This document shows, one piece after another, positions 1-8,400 of a stretch of DNA of 64,000 nucleotides. The notes beneath the pieces are model-generated. The model made no database searches. It had not been told where the DNA came from and saw only the letters and a list, made by a program, of their open reading frames with translations. Origin of the DNA: Pseudorhizobium pelagicum (lineage in GTDB: Bacteria > Pseudomonadota > Alphaproteobacteria > Rhizobiales > Rhizobiaceae); NCBI GenBank assembly GCA_000722615.1, contig JOKI01000005.1, positions 1-64,000 on the forward strand, read 5' to 3'. The translations under genes were made by a program, and so were the position numbers. Every line of letters starts with the position of its first letter. Positions within the stretch are counted from its first letter, which is position 1.

Positions 1-295
1 CCATGTCCATGGCGCTGCGGGACAGCGAGCGCATCGCCGCAAGGCCCGGCGCCGAGACGCCGACGATCACCGGGATCTTCGAGCGCCCGACCACCTGCTG
101 GATGATCGCACGGCTCTCCTCCGGCTCCAGCTTCGGCGCTTCGCCCATGATCCCGAGGATGGTGATGCCGGTGCAGCCGCTCTCCTGATAGAAATCCGTC
201 AGCCGGTCGAGCGAGACCCTGTCGATCGACCCGTCCGGCAGGAAGGGCGTCGTGGCGATGGCGTAGACGCCCTTGGATGTGACGCTGAATGTCAT
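1..295 (-). CDS. DapA-family aldolase/lyase, N-terminal part (cut by window edge)
   Basis: Only the first 98 codons lie in the window. The N-terminus has the DHDPS/N-acetylneuraminate-lyase pattern: 'IATTPF' near the start, then 'GITILGIMGEAPKL', which corresponds to the family's G-x-x-G-E substrate-carboxylate loop, then a strand reading 'IPVIVGVSAPG'. Members of this (beta/alpha)8 family condense or cleave pyruvate-type keto acids through a Schiff-base lysine, which is outside the window. The start at 295 has AAGGAAC about 8 nt upstream. It follows the flavin reductase gene by 81 bp on the same strand and is probably the end of the hydantoin operon, so it may act on the keto acid made from the amino acid. 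The exact substrate cannot be told. Confidence 0.8.
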   Translation of the reverse strand, partial: MTFSVTSKGVYAIATTPFLPDGSIDRVSLDRLTDFYQESGCTGITILGIMGEAPKLEPEESRAIIQQVVGRSKIPVIVGVSAPGLAAMRSLSRSAMDM

Positions 296-329
296 TCTTG
301 TCGTTCCTTGTCAGATGTATTGAATGGAG

Positions 330-367
330 ACCCTGCCGCTTGGTGATAAACGCTGCGCCGGCAGGGT
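330..367 (-). other. Intercistronic stem-loop
   Basis: A 9-bp perfect inverted repeat (330-338 with 359-367, 20-nt loop) sits between the flavin reductase and DapA-family genes. There is no U-tract, so it looks like an mRNA-stability or partial-attenuation element and not a full terminator. Confidence 0.35.
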
Positions 368-376
368 GTCCGGTCC

Positions 377-1039
377 TCAGTCCCGGGTGATTTCTTGTCC
401 CTTGCGAAACTCTTCGACGGTCGGTGTCCGGACCTCGAACTGGTCCTGCGTGCGCGTGTAGCGGAAGCCGCCGAGCCGCCCGACGGCATCCATCAGGACC
501 TGGTCGACGTGCAGGTTATCGGTGTTGACGGCATCGCGGCGGATGAAGACGCCCAGGACTTCTCCGATGATGATTTCCCGCGCCGGCCCGACTTCGAGCG
601 TCGTATGAAGACGGCATTCGAGTGCGGCGGGGGCCGCCAGGATGCGAGGGCTTTGCACCATCTCGCCCGGCACGGTTGCCAGTCCCGCCTCGTGCAGCTC
701 GTCGACCTCGGGACCGAACTTGATGGCGCAGATCTCCATCTGGTTCACCAGCCCCGTGTCGATGATATGGACGGTGAAATCGCCGGTCTCGTGGATGTTG
801 CGGGCGGTATCCTTGAAGCTTCTGTCCGCATGGTTCTCCACCCCGATCGCCACGAGCGCCGGATCATGCGTCAGCACGTTGAAGAAGCTGAACGGACCGG
901 CGTTCGCCTGCCCGGCCTTGCTCACCGTGGTGACCAGAGCGATGGGTCGCGGCACGACGGTGCCGATCAGCAGCTTGTAGCGCTCCCGCTCGTTCAACTG
1001 GGCAAAGTCGAAATGGGTGTGACCGATATCATCCTTCAT
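377..1039 (-). CDS. Flavin reductase-like FMN-binding protein
   Basis: A 220-residue protein of the split-barrel flavin reductase (DIM6/NTAB) type. The segment from about residue 26 to 55, containing 'GTVVPRPIALVTTVS' followed by 'NAGPFSFFNV', is the characteristic FMN-binding strand-turn-strand of this family; the sequence then runs 'VENHADRSFKDTARNIHETG', as in relatives that bind FMN without a partner oxygenase nearby. The chosen ATG (1039) lies 10 nt inside the end of the LysR gene, implying translational coupling. No monooxygenase component is adjacent, so whether it supplies reduced flavin or carries out its own chemistry on the hydantoin/amino-acid-derived substrate is unknown. Confidence 0.8.
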   Translation of the reverse strand: MKDDIGHTHFDFAQLNERERYKLLIGTVVPRPIALVTTVSKAGQANAGPFSFFNVLTHDPALVAIGVENHADRSFKDTARNIHETGDFTVHIIDTGLVNQMEICAIKFGPEVDELHEAGLATVPGEMVQSPRILAAPAALECRLHTTLEVGPAREIIIGEVLGVFIRRDAVNTDNLHVDQVLMDAVGRLGGFRYTRTQDQFEVRTPTVEEFRKGQEITRD

Positions 1040-1988
1040 CGCGCAAACTCCCCTCAGAGCCGGTCTGCAGGCCCGAAGCCTGGAAATCCGACAGCGCCCT
1101 GCGCATCTCGGAAATGAAGGCATGCTGCAGTCGCGAGCGCGGCACCCCCTTGCGGGTGATCAGCACCGCCGGCACTTCGATCGGCGGCAGGAAGGACCGC
1201 TCGACAATCCCGATCGAACGGTTGAAGGCCGCTGTATAGGGGTCGATGACGGCGGTGCCGATGCCGGCGGTCACCAGCACGGCAGCCGTTGCGCAGTAGC
1301 GCACTTCCACCCGCGGATTATAGGGCGCGCCATCGCGCTCGAAAGCGGCACGCACCAGCTGACCCAGTCGCGATTCAATCTCCAGCCCGATGAAGTCGCC
1401 CCTGGAAAGCGTCTGGGCGCTCACCGTGCTCCCCACGGACTTCTCCGTCTTCGGCAGGACGGCGACCATATGGGTCCGGGCGATGACTTCTATGTTGACG
1501 GCGAGATGTCGCTCCAGCCCGAGCGCCAGGCCGATGTCGGCGTTGCCGCTCTGCACCGCCTCCACAACATGCTCGAGCCGCCGCACGTCGTAGGCGACCG
1601 ACACGCCCTTCCTGTCCTTCAGGAACCGCCGCATGGCAAGCGGCGCGACCGTGTGACCAAGCGGCGGGGTCGAGATCACCCGCAGCCGCCCGGAAATGCC
1701 CTGGCGCATGTCCTGCGCCCGCGAGGCAAAGCCCCGCAACAGTCCGAACACCGGCTTGATGTCCTCGTGCAGCGCCACCGCCTCCTCCGTCGGCTGCAGC
1801 CGCCGGTGCAGCCGCTCGAAGAGCGTGACGCCGGTCTGGGCTTCCAGCTGGCGAATTCCGTTGGAAACGGCGGGCTGCGAGATGCCGAGCTGTTCGGCAG
1901 CTTCCACGGTCGTGCCGGAGCGCATCATCGCGTCGAAGATCTCCAGCAAGCGTAGGGAAATCTCCGGCTTGGGAGGTGAACCGCTCAT
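1029..1988 (-). CDS. LysR-family transcriptional regulator inside the hydantoin operon
   Basis: 319 residues. The N-terminal winged helix-turn-helix spans about residues 12-70 ('TTVEAAEQLGISQPAVSNGI' is the recognition region), followed by the periplasmic-binding-like effector domain ('GRLRVISTPPLGHTVAP'). The ATG at 1988 overlaps the racemase stop codon (ATGA) and the 3' end overlaps the flavin reductase start, so the regulator is translated as part of the operon and does not diverge from it as most LysR genes do. The likely effector is the hydantoin, carbamoyl amino acid or amino acid handled by the operon; this is inferred from position only. Confidence 0.9.
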   Translation of the reverse strand: MSGSPPKPEISLRLLEIFDAMMRSGTTVEAAEQLGISQPAVSNGIRQLEAQTGVTLFERLHRRLQPTEEAVALHEDIKPVFGLLRGFASRAQDMRQGISGRLRVISTPPLGHTVAPLAMRRFLKDRKGVSVAYDVRRLEHVVEAVQSGNADIGLALGLERHLAVNIEVIARTHMVAVLPKTEKSVGSTVSAQTLSRGDFIGLEIESRLGQLVRAAFERDGAPYNPRVEVRYCATAAVLVTAGIGTAVIDPYTAAFNRSIGIVERSFLPPIEVPAVLITRKGVPRSRLQHAFISEMRRALSDFQASGLQTGSEGSLRDEG

Positions 1989-2659
1989 GCCGAACCGGTC
2001 ACCAGATTGCCGAAGGCCATGGCGACTGCCGCCTGCGTCGGATCGATGATGGCAACGCCCGTCTCGTCCTCGAGCCGCCGGCGGTGCCCGGACATGCCGG
2101 CACATCCCAGCACGATCGCGCCTGCGCCGAGCGTCTTCAGCTTTTCGGCCGCCCGCAGCAGCAGCCCGTAGCTTTCCTCGCCATGTCCGCTTTCCGCCAC
2201 GCTGACGGAGCCTTCGAGCGCCACCTCACCGGCGAGCCGCTGATCGACGCCCAGACGCCGCAGATTGCGCAGGTGCCGGGGAATGGAGCCTTCCGCCACC
2301 GCAATCACGCCGAAGAGGTCAGCCAAGGCGAGTGCCGAGAGGACGCCGGCGTCCTGGATGCCGTAGACCGGACGGCGGGTGATCGAGCGGGCGAGATCAA
2401 GGCCGGGCTGGGAATAGCAGGCGAGCACATAGGCTGCCGCATCCGGCCGAGCCTCGATCACGGCCGCCGTGTGAAGCGCCGCCTCGTCGACATGCCGTTG
2501 GGTGACGACGCCGGGAGGACCGTGTTCGATCGTCACGCATTCGATCGCCGGGCCGCCGGCGAAGAAAAAGCCGGACAGAGCCTGGCGCAGTCCCTCGGTA
2601 ACGGTTTCCGAGCTATTGGGGTTGATGACGAGGATGGGACCCGAAGCAGTACTGGTCAC
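1985..2659 (-). CDS. Hydantoin / Asp-Glu family racemase
   Basis: 224 residues. The N-terminus 'ILVINPNSSETVT' is typical of the Asp/Glu/hydantoin racemase superfamily. The two catalytic cysteines of the cofactor-independent two-base mechanism are both present: C81 in 'VLACYSQPG' and C186 in 'VLGCAGM', close to the C76/C181 pair known from hydantoin racemases. Both gene junctions are 4-nt ATGA overlaps (hydantoinase upstream, LysR downstream). Lying directly after a hydantoinase and a D-carbamoylase, it most likely interconverts D- and L-5-monosubstituted hydantoins so that the whole racemic pool can be used; an allantoin- or aspartate-type substrate cannot be excluded. Confidence 0.88.
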   Translation of the reverse strand: MTSTASGPILVINPNSSETVTEGLRQALSGFFFAGGPAIECVTIEHGPPGVVTQRHVDEAALHTAAVIEARPDAAAYVLACYSQPGLDLARSITRRPVYGIQDAGVLSALALADLFGVIAVAEGSIPRHLRNLRRLGVDQRLAGEVALEGSVSVAESGHGEESYGLLLRAAEKLKTLGAGAIVLGCAGMSGHRRRLEDETGVAIIDPTQAAVAMAFGNLVTGSA

Positions 2660-4116
2660 GGTGCAATCTCCTTGCCGTATCTCGCGGCAACCTCGAACTC
2701 CACGGCACGGTGGCCGGGCATGGCGCCGGTGTCGACGGGCTTGCGGGCGATGAAACGGCCATCGCCCCGACCGGCCTTCAGTTCGCCCTTTTCCACCACG
2801 GTGCGGCCGTGGTTCATGACGAGCTCCGGCCAGCCGGTGATCTCCATGCCCTCAAACGGGCTGTAGTCCATGTTGTCGTGCTGCGCCTCGAGCGTGACGG
2901 TGCGCTTCTCGTCCGGGTTCCAGATCGCGATGTCGGCATCGAAGCCAGGCACGATGGCGCCCTTGCGATCGAGGCCGAAGACGCGGGCAGCATTGGTGCT
3001 GGAGAGACGCACGAAGTCACCGAGCGTGATCCGGCCCTTCGCCACGCCCTCGGAAAACAGATAGGGAAGCCGCATGGCGATTCCCGGCATGCCGTTGGCG
3101 ATCTTCGGATAGGGCGCATCCGCGCCGTTCATGAACTTGCCCGTGGCATCGGCGCGATAGGGCGCGTGGTCCGACGAGACGCTTTCGAAGGTGCCGGCGC
3201 GGATATGCTGCCACAGCCCCTCCTGCGTCGCATGATCGCGAAGCGGCGGCGAGCAGATGTATTTGGCACCTTCCATGCCGGGACGGTCGAGATCGTCGCG
3301 GGTCAGGGCGAGATACTGCGGACAGGTCTCGGCAAAGAGCTTCGTGCCGGCGAGCTTTTCCCGGCGCACGATCTCGGCGCCGCCGCGGGTCGAGACATGC
3401 ACGATGAAGAGCGCCGCATCCACGAGCTTGGCAAGCGAAACCGCCCGATGGATCGCCTCCTCCTCGGCAAGCTCCGGACGGCTGAGCGCGTGATACTTCG
3501 GCTCGGTCAGGCCGGCAGCGGCGAAGCGCCGGTTCATCCATTTGACCATCTCGTTGTTTTCCGCATGCACCATGGTCAGCGCGCCATGCGTCTTGGCGAT
3601 CGTCAGGATGTCGAGCATGCCCGCATCGCCGATGTTCATCAGGTCATAGGTCATGAACACCTTGAAGGAGGTGATGCCGCGGGCAAAGACGCCCGGCAAT
3701 TCCTCCAGCACGGCCGGCGACGGATCGGAGATGATCAGATGGTAGGAGTAGTCCAGCACCGAGTTCGGCGCCGCGCGGCCGTCATAGGTGGCGATGACAT
3801 CGGCGATCGACTGCCCCCGATGCTGGGCGGCGAACGGGATGAAGGTCGAATTGCCGCCGAAGGCTGCCGAAACCGAACCGGAATAATAGTCGTCGGCCGC
3901 CATGACGCCCGAGGAGCTTTCCTGCGCGATATGGCAATGTCCCTCGATGCCGCCCGGCATCACCAGTCTTCCCCCCGCATCGATCCGCCGTTCGCCGCCG
4001 GCAATGCGTTCGGCCACGGCGGCGATCACGCCGCCATTGATGCCGATGTCCGCCTTGAAGGTCTCGGACGGCGTGACGACGGTGCCGTCGTGGATGACTG
4101 TTTCGAACTGCATCAT
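2656..4116 (-). CDS. D-hydantoinase / dihydropyrimidinase
   Basis: 486 residues of the cyclic amidohydrolase family, cleaving the ring of 5-substituted hydantoins or dihydropyrimidines to N-carbamoyl amino acids. The binuclear metal site is visible: H60 and H62 in 'GHCHI', carboxylatable K152 in 'SFKVFMTYD', H184 in 'MVHAENNE', H240 in 'FIVHVSTRGGAE' and D316 in 'SSDHAPY'. Length is normal for the family. The start is one of two consecutive ATGs (4116 or 4113). The H-C-H spelling, instead of the common H-T-H, is mildly unusual but keeps both ligands. It lies 14 bp after the carbamoylase gene and overlaps the racemase start by 4 nt. Confidence 0.92.
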   Translation of the reverse strand: MMQFETVIHDGTVVTPSETFKADIGINGGVIAAVAERIAGGERRIDAGGRLVMPGGIEGHCHIAQESSSGVMAADDYYSGSVSAAFGGNSTFIPFAAQHRGQSIADVIATYDGRAAPNSVLDYSYHLIISDPSPAVLEELPGVFARGITSFKVFMTYDLMNIGDAGMLDILTIAKTHGALTMVHAENNEMVKWMNRRFAAAGLTEPKYHALSRPELAEEEAIHRAVSLAKLVDAALFIVHVSTRGGAEIVRREKLAGTKLFAETCPQYLALTRDDLDRPGMEGAKYICSPPLRDHATQEGLWQHIRAGTFESVSSDHAPYRADATGKFMNGADAPYPKIANGMPGIAMRLPYLFSEGVAKGRITLGDFVRLSSTNAARVFGLDRKGAIVPGFDADIAIWNPDEKRTVTLEAQHDNMDYSPFEGMEITGWPELVMNHGRTVVEKGELKAGRGDGRFIARKPVDTGAMPGHRAVEFEVAARYGKEIAP

Positions 4117-4130
4117 GCTTTCCCTGTCTC

Positions 4131-5057
4131 TCAGACCTCGACGATCGCTCCGGTCTGCGATGTTATGCGACCATAGTGCTCGACGCGACGGTGCCGCGCA
4201 AAGTCGAAGATCGTCGTCTTGCCGAACGCGCATTTGTCGAAGTCGCAGTCGGCCCAGATCAACTCGTCCTCCTCCGTCTCGGCGCGCGCCAGCACGAAGC
4301 CGTCCGGATCGACGATGATCGAGCCGCCGATCAGCGGATGCCCATCCTCCAGCCCCGCCTTGGCGACGCCGACCACATAGGTGGCGTTCTGGTAGGCGCC
4401 CGACTGCAGCGAGAGGTCGGAGTGGAACAGCCGCTTCTCCAGGCCCTCGGCGTTCATCTGGCTGTTCACGGCCGGCGTGTTGTAGCCGATGGTGACGAGC
4501 TCGACGCCCTGCAGGCCGAGGCAGCGGTAGGTCTCCGGCCAGCGGCGGTCGTTGCAGATCGCCATCCCCATGATGGCGCCCTCGTTGCGCCAGACGTTGA
4601 AGCCAAGGTCGCCCGGTTCGAAGTATCGCTTTTCCAGGTGCTGGAACGCCCGCTCCGTGTCGTATTCGTCATGCCCCGGCAGATGCACCTTGCGGTACTT
4701 GCCGACGATCTCCGCCTTGCGGTTGGTGAGGATCGAGGTGTTGAAGCGGCGGCCTTCGGGGGTCAGCTCGGCATAGCCGAACGTCATCGCCATTCCCAGC
4801 TCGCGGGCCCGTTCGAAGAGCGGCATTGTTGCGCCATTGGGCATTTCGCGCTCGAACCAGGTATCGACCTCGTTCCAGTCCGGCATGTACCAGCGTGGAA
4901 AGAAGGTGGTGAGCGCCAGTTCCGGATAGACGATGAGGCCGGCGCCCTTGTCGGCTGCCATGTTCATCAGGTCTATCATCCGCGCGACAACGGCTTCGCG
5001 GCTGTCCGCCTTCTGGATGGGGCCAAGTTGTGCACCGGCAATGATCATTCGCGTCAT
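4131..5057 (-). CDS. N-carbamoyl-D-amino acid amidohydrolase
   Basis: 308 residues of the nitrilase superfamily, strongly resembling Agrobacterium D-carbamoylase throughout ('YPELALTTFFPRWY', 'LEKRYFEPGDLGF', 'ICNDRRWPETYRCLGL'). The E-K-C triad is present as E46, K123 ('KYRKVHLPG') and C168 ('AICNDRRW'). The enzyme hydrolyses N-carbamoyl-D-amino acids to the free D-amino acid, CO2 and ammonia in the cytoplasm. Start ATG 5057 is chosen because family members begin close to the 'MIIAGAQLGPI' strand. The next gene upstream (permease) ends at 5083. Together with the hydantoinase and racemase it makes a full hydantoin-to-D-amino acid path. Confidence 0.94.
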   Translation of the reverse strand: MTRMIIAGAQLGPIQKADSREAVVARMIDLMNMAADKGAGLIVYPELALTTFFPRWYMPDWNEVDTWFEREMPNGATMPLFERARELGMAMTFGYAELTPEGRRFNTSILTNRKAEIVGKYRKVHLPGHDEYDTERAFQHLEKRYFEPGDLGFNVWRNEGAIMGMAICNDRRWPETYRCLGLQGVELVTIGYNTPAVNSQMNAEGLEKRLFHSDLSLQSGAYQNATYVVGVAKAGLEDGHPLIGGSIIVDPDGFVLARAETEEDELIWADCDFDKCAFGKTTIFDFARHRRVEHYGRITSQTGAIVEV

Positions 5058-5082
5058 GGAACTGTCCTTCTGTTGTCCCCCG

Positions 5083-5748
5083 TCATGCCGCAAGCTTGCG
5101 CTGGAAGCGGCTGACGAGCCGCACCACGGGCCAGAGGATGACGAGATAGATGAGCGCCGCCAGAACCAGCGGCGAGGCGTTGTAGGTGATCGAGCGCGCC
5201 ATGTTGGCGTTGTAGAGGAGCTCGGAGAGCGAGACGACCGAGGCGAGCGACGTCAGCTTCACCACCTCCACCGTGTTCGACAAAAGGTCCGGCAGGACGT
5301 TGCGGATCGCCTGGGGCAGCACCACCGAGCTCAGTGTCTGCGCCTTCGTCAGCCCCGTCGAGCGGGCGGCCTCCCACTGGCCCTTGCCGACGGAGAGGAT
5401 GCCGGCCCGATAGACCTCCGCGTAGTAGGAGGAGTTGTTGAGCAGGAAGGCGAGCGCCACCGCCGCGAACGGCGAGATCTCGACGCCCGCAAAGGGCAAG
5501 CCGGAATAGATGAAGATGAGCAGCACGAGCGGCGGAAGCGCCCGGAAGATGTCGGTGAAGACGATCGACGGGATCCTGAGCCAGGCCCGCGGGCTGATGT
5601 TGGCGAGTGCCACCAGCAGCCCGCCGACGAGCCCCAGCAGGATGACGGCAGCGCAGAGCTGGGCGGTCATCCACAGTCCCGACAGCATCAGCGGCAGGGT
5701 CTTGGCCATGATCGTCAGGTTGAAGAACTGGTCGGTAATGCTTTGCAT
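5083..5748 (-). CDS. Polar amino-acid ABC transporter permease (HisM/GlnP type)
   Basis: 221 residues with about five hydrophobic segments and the inner-membrane-component signature of amino-acid importers: 'YRAGILSVGKGQWEAARSTG' continuing to 'LPQAIRNVLP', which is the EAA loop that docks on the ATPase. It lies 2 bp after the sister permease gene and 25 bp before the carbamoylase coding region, so transport and catabolism are transcribed together. Confidence 0.92.
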   Translation of the reverse strand: MQSITDQFFNLTIMAKTLPLMLSGLWMTAQLCAAVILLGLVGGLLVALANISPRAWLRIPSIVFTDIFRALPPLVLLIFIYSGLPFAGVEISPFAAVALAFLLNNSSYYAEVYRAGILSVGKGQWEAARSTGLTKAQTLSSVVLPQAIRNVLPDLLSNTVEVVKLTSLASVVSLSELLYNANMARSITYNASPLVLAALIYLVILWPVVRLVSRFQRKLAA

Positions 5749-5750
5749 GA

Positions 5751-6428
5751 CTACCGCCCCCGCCGCATGTCCTGCCGGCGTTCGACCATTCGGGCCACGA
5801 ACACCAGGGGCAGGAAGAGAATGAGATAGGCGATCGCCGCCATCGACAGCGGCGTGGCGCTGCCCGAGAAGCTCTGAGCGGTCGTCGCCGCCGACAGGAT
5901 TTCAGACACGCCGATCACCGAACCGAGCGCCGTCATCTTGGTGATGGCCAGGACCCGGTTGACGAGCGGCGGCATGGCAAGACGCACCGCCTGCGGCAGT
6001 GCCACGTAGATCAGCGTCCGGCTGAAGCCGAGACCGGTGGAAATCCCCGCTTCCCATTGTCCCTTCTCGATGGAAGCGAAGCCCGCCCAGAAGATCTCTT
6101 CGGCGAAGGCCGCCAGAGTCAGGGCCAGCACGATGAACAGCACCATCGGACCCGACAGCCGGATACCGGCACCCGGCAGGCCGAAATAGAGGAGTAGGAT
6201 CAGCACCAGGGGCGGCAGTGCGCGGAAGATATCGGCAAAGCAGATGATGAAGACGTTGCAGGCCCGGATCCGGTAGGTGCGCAGGCAGGCGAGCGCGAGG
6301 CCTCCGGCGATCCCCGCGACGACAACCGCCAGTCCGATCCAGATCGCGACCAGCATGCCAGACAGGATGTCCGGCAGGTACTGTGCCATGACTTTCGTGT
6401 TGAAGAAGGTCTGAAGGAAATTCTGCAC
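5751..6428 (-). CDS. Polar amino-acid ABC transporter permease (second subunit)
   Basis: 225 residues, same family as the neighbouring permease. EAA loop 'WAGFASIEKGQWEAGISTG' followed by 'LPQAVRLAMPPLVN'. Two diverged permeases imply a heterodimeric channel of the HisQM type. The gene is 6 bp after the ATPase gene. Substrate is inferred from the enzymes: a carbamoyl amino acid, hydantoin or D-amino acid. Confidence 0.92.
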   Translation of the reverse strand: MQNFLQTFFNTKVMAQYLPDILSGMLVAIWIGLAVVVAGIAGGLALACLRTYRIRACNVFIICFADIFRALPPLVLILLLYFGLPGAGIRLSGPMVLFIVLALTLAAFAEEIFWAGFASIEKGQWEAGISTGLGFSRTLIYVALPQAVRLAMPPLVNRVLAITKMTALGSVIGVSEILSAATTAQSFSGSATPLSMAAIAYLILFLPLVFVARMVERRQDMRRGR

Positions 6429-6434
6429 GGCCCG

Positions 6435-7178
6435 TCACCGTCTCACGCGTGACAGGAAGGCGCGGGTCCGGTCCGCCTTGGGGGCGCCGAAGATCTCCTC
6501 GGGCGCGCCCTCCTCCACGATGACGCCACCATCCATGAAGACGACGCGGTCCGCGGTCTCCCGCGCAAACTCCATCTCGTGGCTGACGACCAGCATGGTC
6601 ATGCCCTTGGACTTCAGGTCCTTCATCACCGCCAGCACGGAGCCGACCAGTTCCGGATCGAGCGCCGAGGTCGGCTCGTCGAACAGCATCACGAGCGGAT
6701 CGAGCGCCAGCGATCTTGCAATCGCCACCCGCTGCTGTTGCCCGCCGGAAAGCTCCGAGGGCATGGCGTTCGCCTTCTCGGCAAGCCCCACCCTGTCGAG
6801 CATGTCCATCGCCCGCGCATTCGCCTCGTCGGCCGAACGACCGAGAGCCTTGCGCTGCGCCAGCGTCACGTTCTTCAGCACGCTCATGTGCGGATAGAGG
6901 TGGAAGCCCTGGAAGACCATGCCGACCTTGAGACGCATCTGGTCGAGGTCGCGGCTGGTGCCGCTCATGATGTTGCGGCCGTCGAGGATGATGTCGCCCT
7001 CGGACGGCTCCTCCAGTCGGTTGCAGCACCGCAGCATGGTGCTTTTGCCGGACCCCGATGGTCCGATGATGAAGACGAGTTCGCCGCGGGCGACCTTGAG
7101 GTTGATGTCGCGCAGGATGAGATTTTCGCCGAAGCGCTTCTGCAGCGAAACAATCTCCAGCATGGGCCGGTTGTTCAT
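6435..7178 (-). CDS. Polar amino-acid ABC transporter ATP-binding protein (GlnQ/HisP type)
   Basis: 247 residues. Walker A 'GPSGSGKST' at about 39-47, ABC signature 'LSGGQQQR' at 143-150, Walker B 'LVMLFDEP' at 162-169, and the H-loop in '[10 protein letters not shown]'; the last phrase is characteristic of the polar amino-acid (PAAT) ATPases. The ATG at 7178 is chosen because the ATPase core begins immediately after it. The gene lies 56 bp after the binding-protein gene. Confidence 0.94.
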   Translation of the reverse strand: MNNRPMLEIVSLQKRFGENLILRDINLKVARGELVFIIGPSGSGKSTMLRCCNRLEEPSEGDIILDGRNIMSGTSRDLDQMRLKVGMVFQGFHLYPHMSVLKNVTLAQRKALGRSADEANARAMDMLDRVGLAEKANAMPSELSGGQQQRVAIARSLALDPLVMLFDEPTSALDPELVGSVLAVMKDLKSKGMTMLVVSHEMEFARETADRVVFMDGGVIVEEGAPEEIFGAPKADRTRAFLSRVRR

Positions 7179-7234
7179 GAGGTGCTCCTGCAGATACCGG
7201 TGGCAGGGGATCTCCCTGCCACCGGTATCCCTGC

Positions 7235-8080
7235 TCAGTTCAGTTCGCAGGATGGCTGGTGATCGTCTTCGACGTAGCCTTCCAGCCCGGGAACGCCATA
7301 ACCCTTGGAGGGCGTCACGATGGTGGTGCCGGCTGCCGGCACCACGCCGAACCACTTCTCCGAGAGCATCGCCATGGAGCCGTCGACCTTCAGGCATTCG
7401 AGGGCCTTGTCGATCAGGTTGCGGCCCTCCTCGTCGTCCTTGCGGAAGGCGAGGCCCCAGACGAGACCGGTCTGGATTTCATAGGACAGCTTGATCTGGG
7501 GATTCTGTTTGGCGGCCCAGGCCGCAACGGTCGCGCCGGCGAGGTTGGCGTCCGCCCGGCCCGCGAGAACGGCTGCAACGGCGTCCGTATTGGTGCCGTA
7601 GCTTTCGACGGTCCAGCCGAATTCAGCCTCGCGCTCGCGCAGGTAGCTGTCATAGGCAGAGCCCTTGTTGACCGCGATCGTCTTGCCCTTGAGGTCGTCG
7701 AGCGAGGCGTATTCGGGAGCATCGGCCGGGACGACGAAGGCAAAGTTCGTGTCCATGAAGCCTTCGGTGAAGAGCAGGTTGGCGGCCCGCTCTGCATTCA
7801 CTGTCACGGGAGCCGCAAGAAAATCGTAGGTCTTGGCCTGAAGTGCGGGGATGAGGCCCGAGAACTGTGCCGACGTCAGTTCGACCTCTTTTCCGAGCCG
7901 CTCGCCGATCAGGTTGACGAGGTCGACGTTGAACCCCTCGACCTTGCCGTCGAGGGTGGGCATGGCATGGGGTGCAAAAGTACCGTCCAGAGCAGTCTTG
8001 ATGGTGCCTTCGGCATGTGCAGATGAGACGACGATAAATAGCGATAGTCCGGCAATGCCGGATTTCAACAGGGTCTTCAT
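7235..8080 (-). CDS. Periplasmic amino-acid binding protein (SBP family 3)
   Basis: 281 residues with a clear Sec signal peptide (positively charged start, hydrophobic core, predicted cleavage after 'SSAHA', residue 23). The mature part has the family-3 pattern: '[20 protein letters not shown]', '[20 protein letters not shown]', and a final 'LSEKWFG'. It is the first gene of the minus-strand operon and so is likely the most abundant product. It delivers its ligand to the permease/ATPase encoded just downstream. Ligand identity is not readable from sequence. Confidence 0.92.
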   Translation of the reverse strand: MKTLLKSGIAGLSLFIVVSSAHAEGTIKTALDGTFAPHAMPTLDGKVEGFNVDLVNLIGERLGKEVELTSAQFSGLIPALQAKTYDFLAAPVTVNAERAANLLFTEGFMDTNFAFVVPADAPEYASLDDLKGKTIAVNKGSAYDSYLREREAEFGWTVESYGTNTDAVAAVLAGRADANLAGATVAAWAAKQNPQIKLSYEIQTGLVWGLAFRKDDEEGRNLIDKALECLKVDGSMAMLSEKWFGVVPAAGTTIVTPSKGYGVPGLEGYVEDDHQPSCELN

Positions 8081-8400
8081 TTTCCGTTCTCCACTGGAAG
8101 TGCCGGTTTTCCGGCTTGTTATTCGGAGAATGATTTCACGCCCGACGCTGCACCGCAATATAATCTCGTATTATAAAACGTATTGAATTATTCGTTTTGC
8201 GAACTCCACATCGGGGCTTGCGACGGGCCGCAGACACAGCCGTTCGTTGGAAAACCAATGCTTTAGTCAAAAATCTCTCGCGCGCCTTTCACGCTGCGCG
8301 CTCGCTGGTCGAAGTTGCAGCTTCGCCTCCTCCTCTTGCCTCCGCGGGAGCGCGGTGCAAAAACTGCGCCACGTTCAGCGAAAACAAGGACATGCAGACA
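8081..8400. promoter_or_regulatory. Divergent promoter region of the hydantoin operon and the D-aminotransferase gene
   Basis: A 320-bp gene-free region between divergent genes. It contains a short AT-rich island (about 8155-8200) in a GC-rich background with TATAAT-like hexamers on both strands (plus strand 8159-8164; minus strand 8175-8170). No good -35 hexamer was found at the right spacing on either strand, so exact promoters are not assigned. The operon's LysR protein would be expected to bind here. Confidence 0.4.

Noticed and set aside
2710-4176. A 488-codon plus-strand frame antisense to the hydantoinase gene
   Set aside because: Its Arg/His/Asp-rich product has no domain pattern, and the opposite strand encodes a hydantoinase with every metal ligand.
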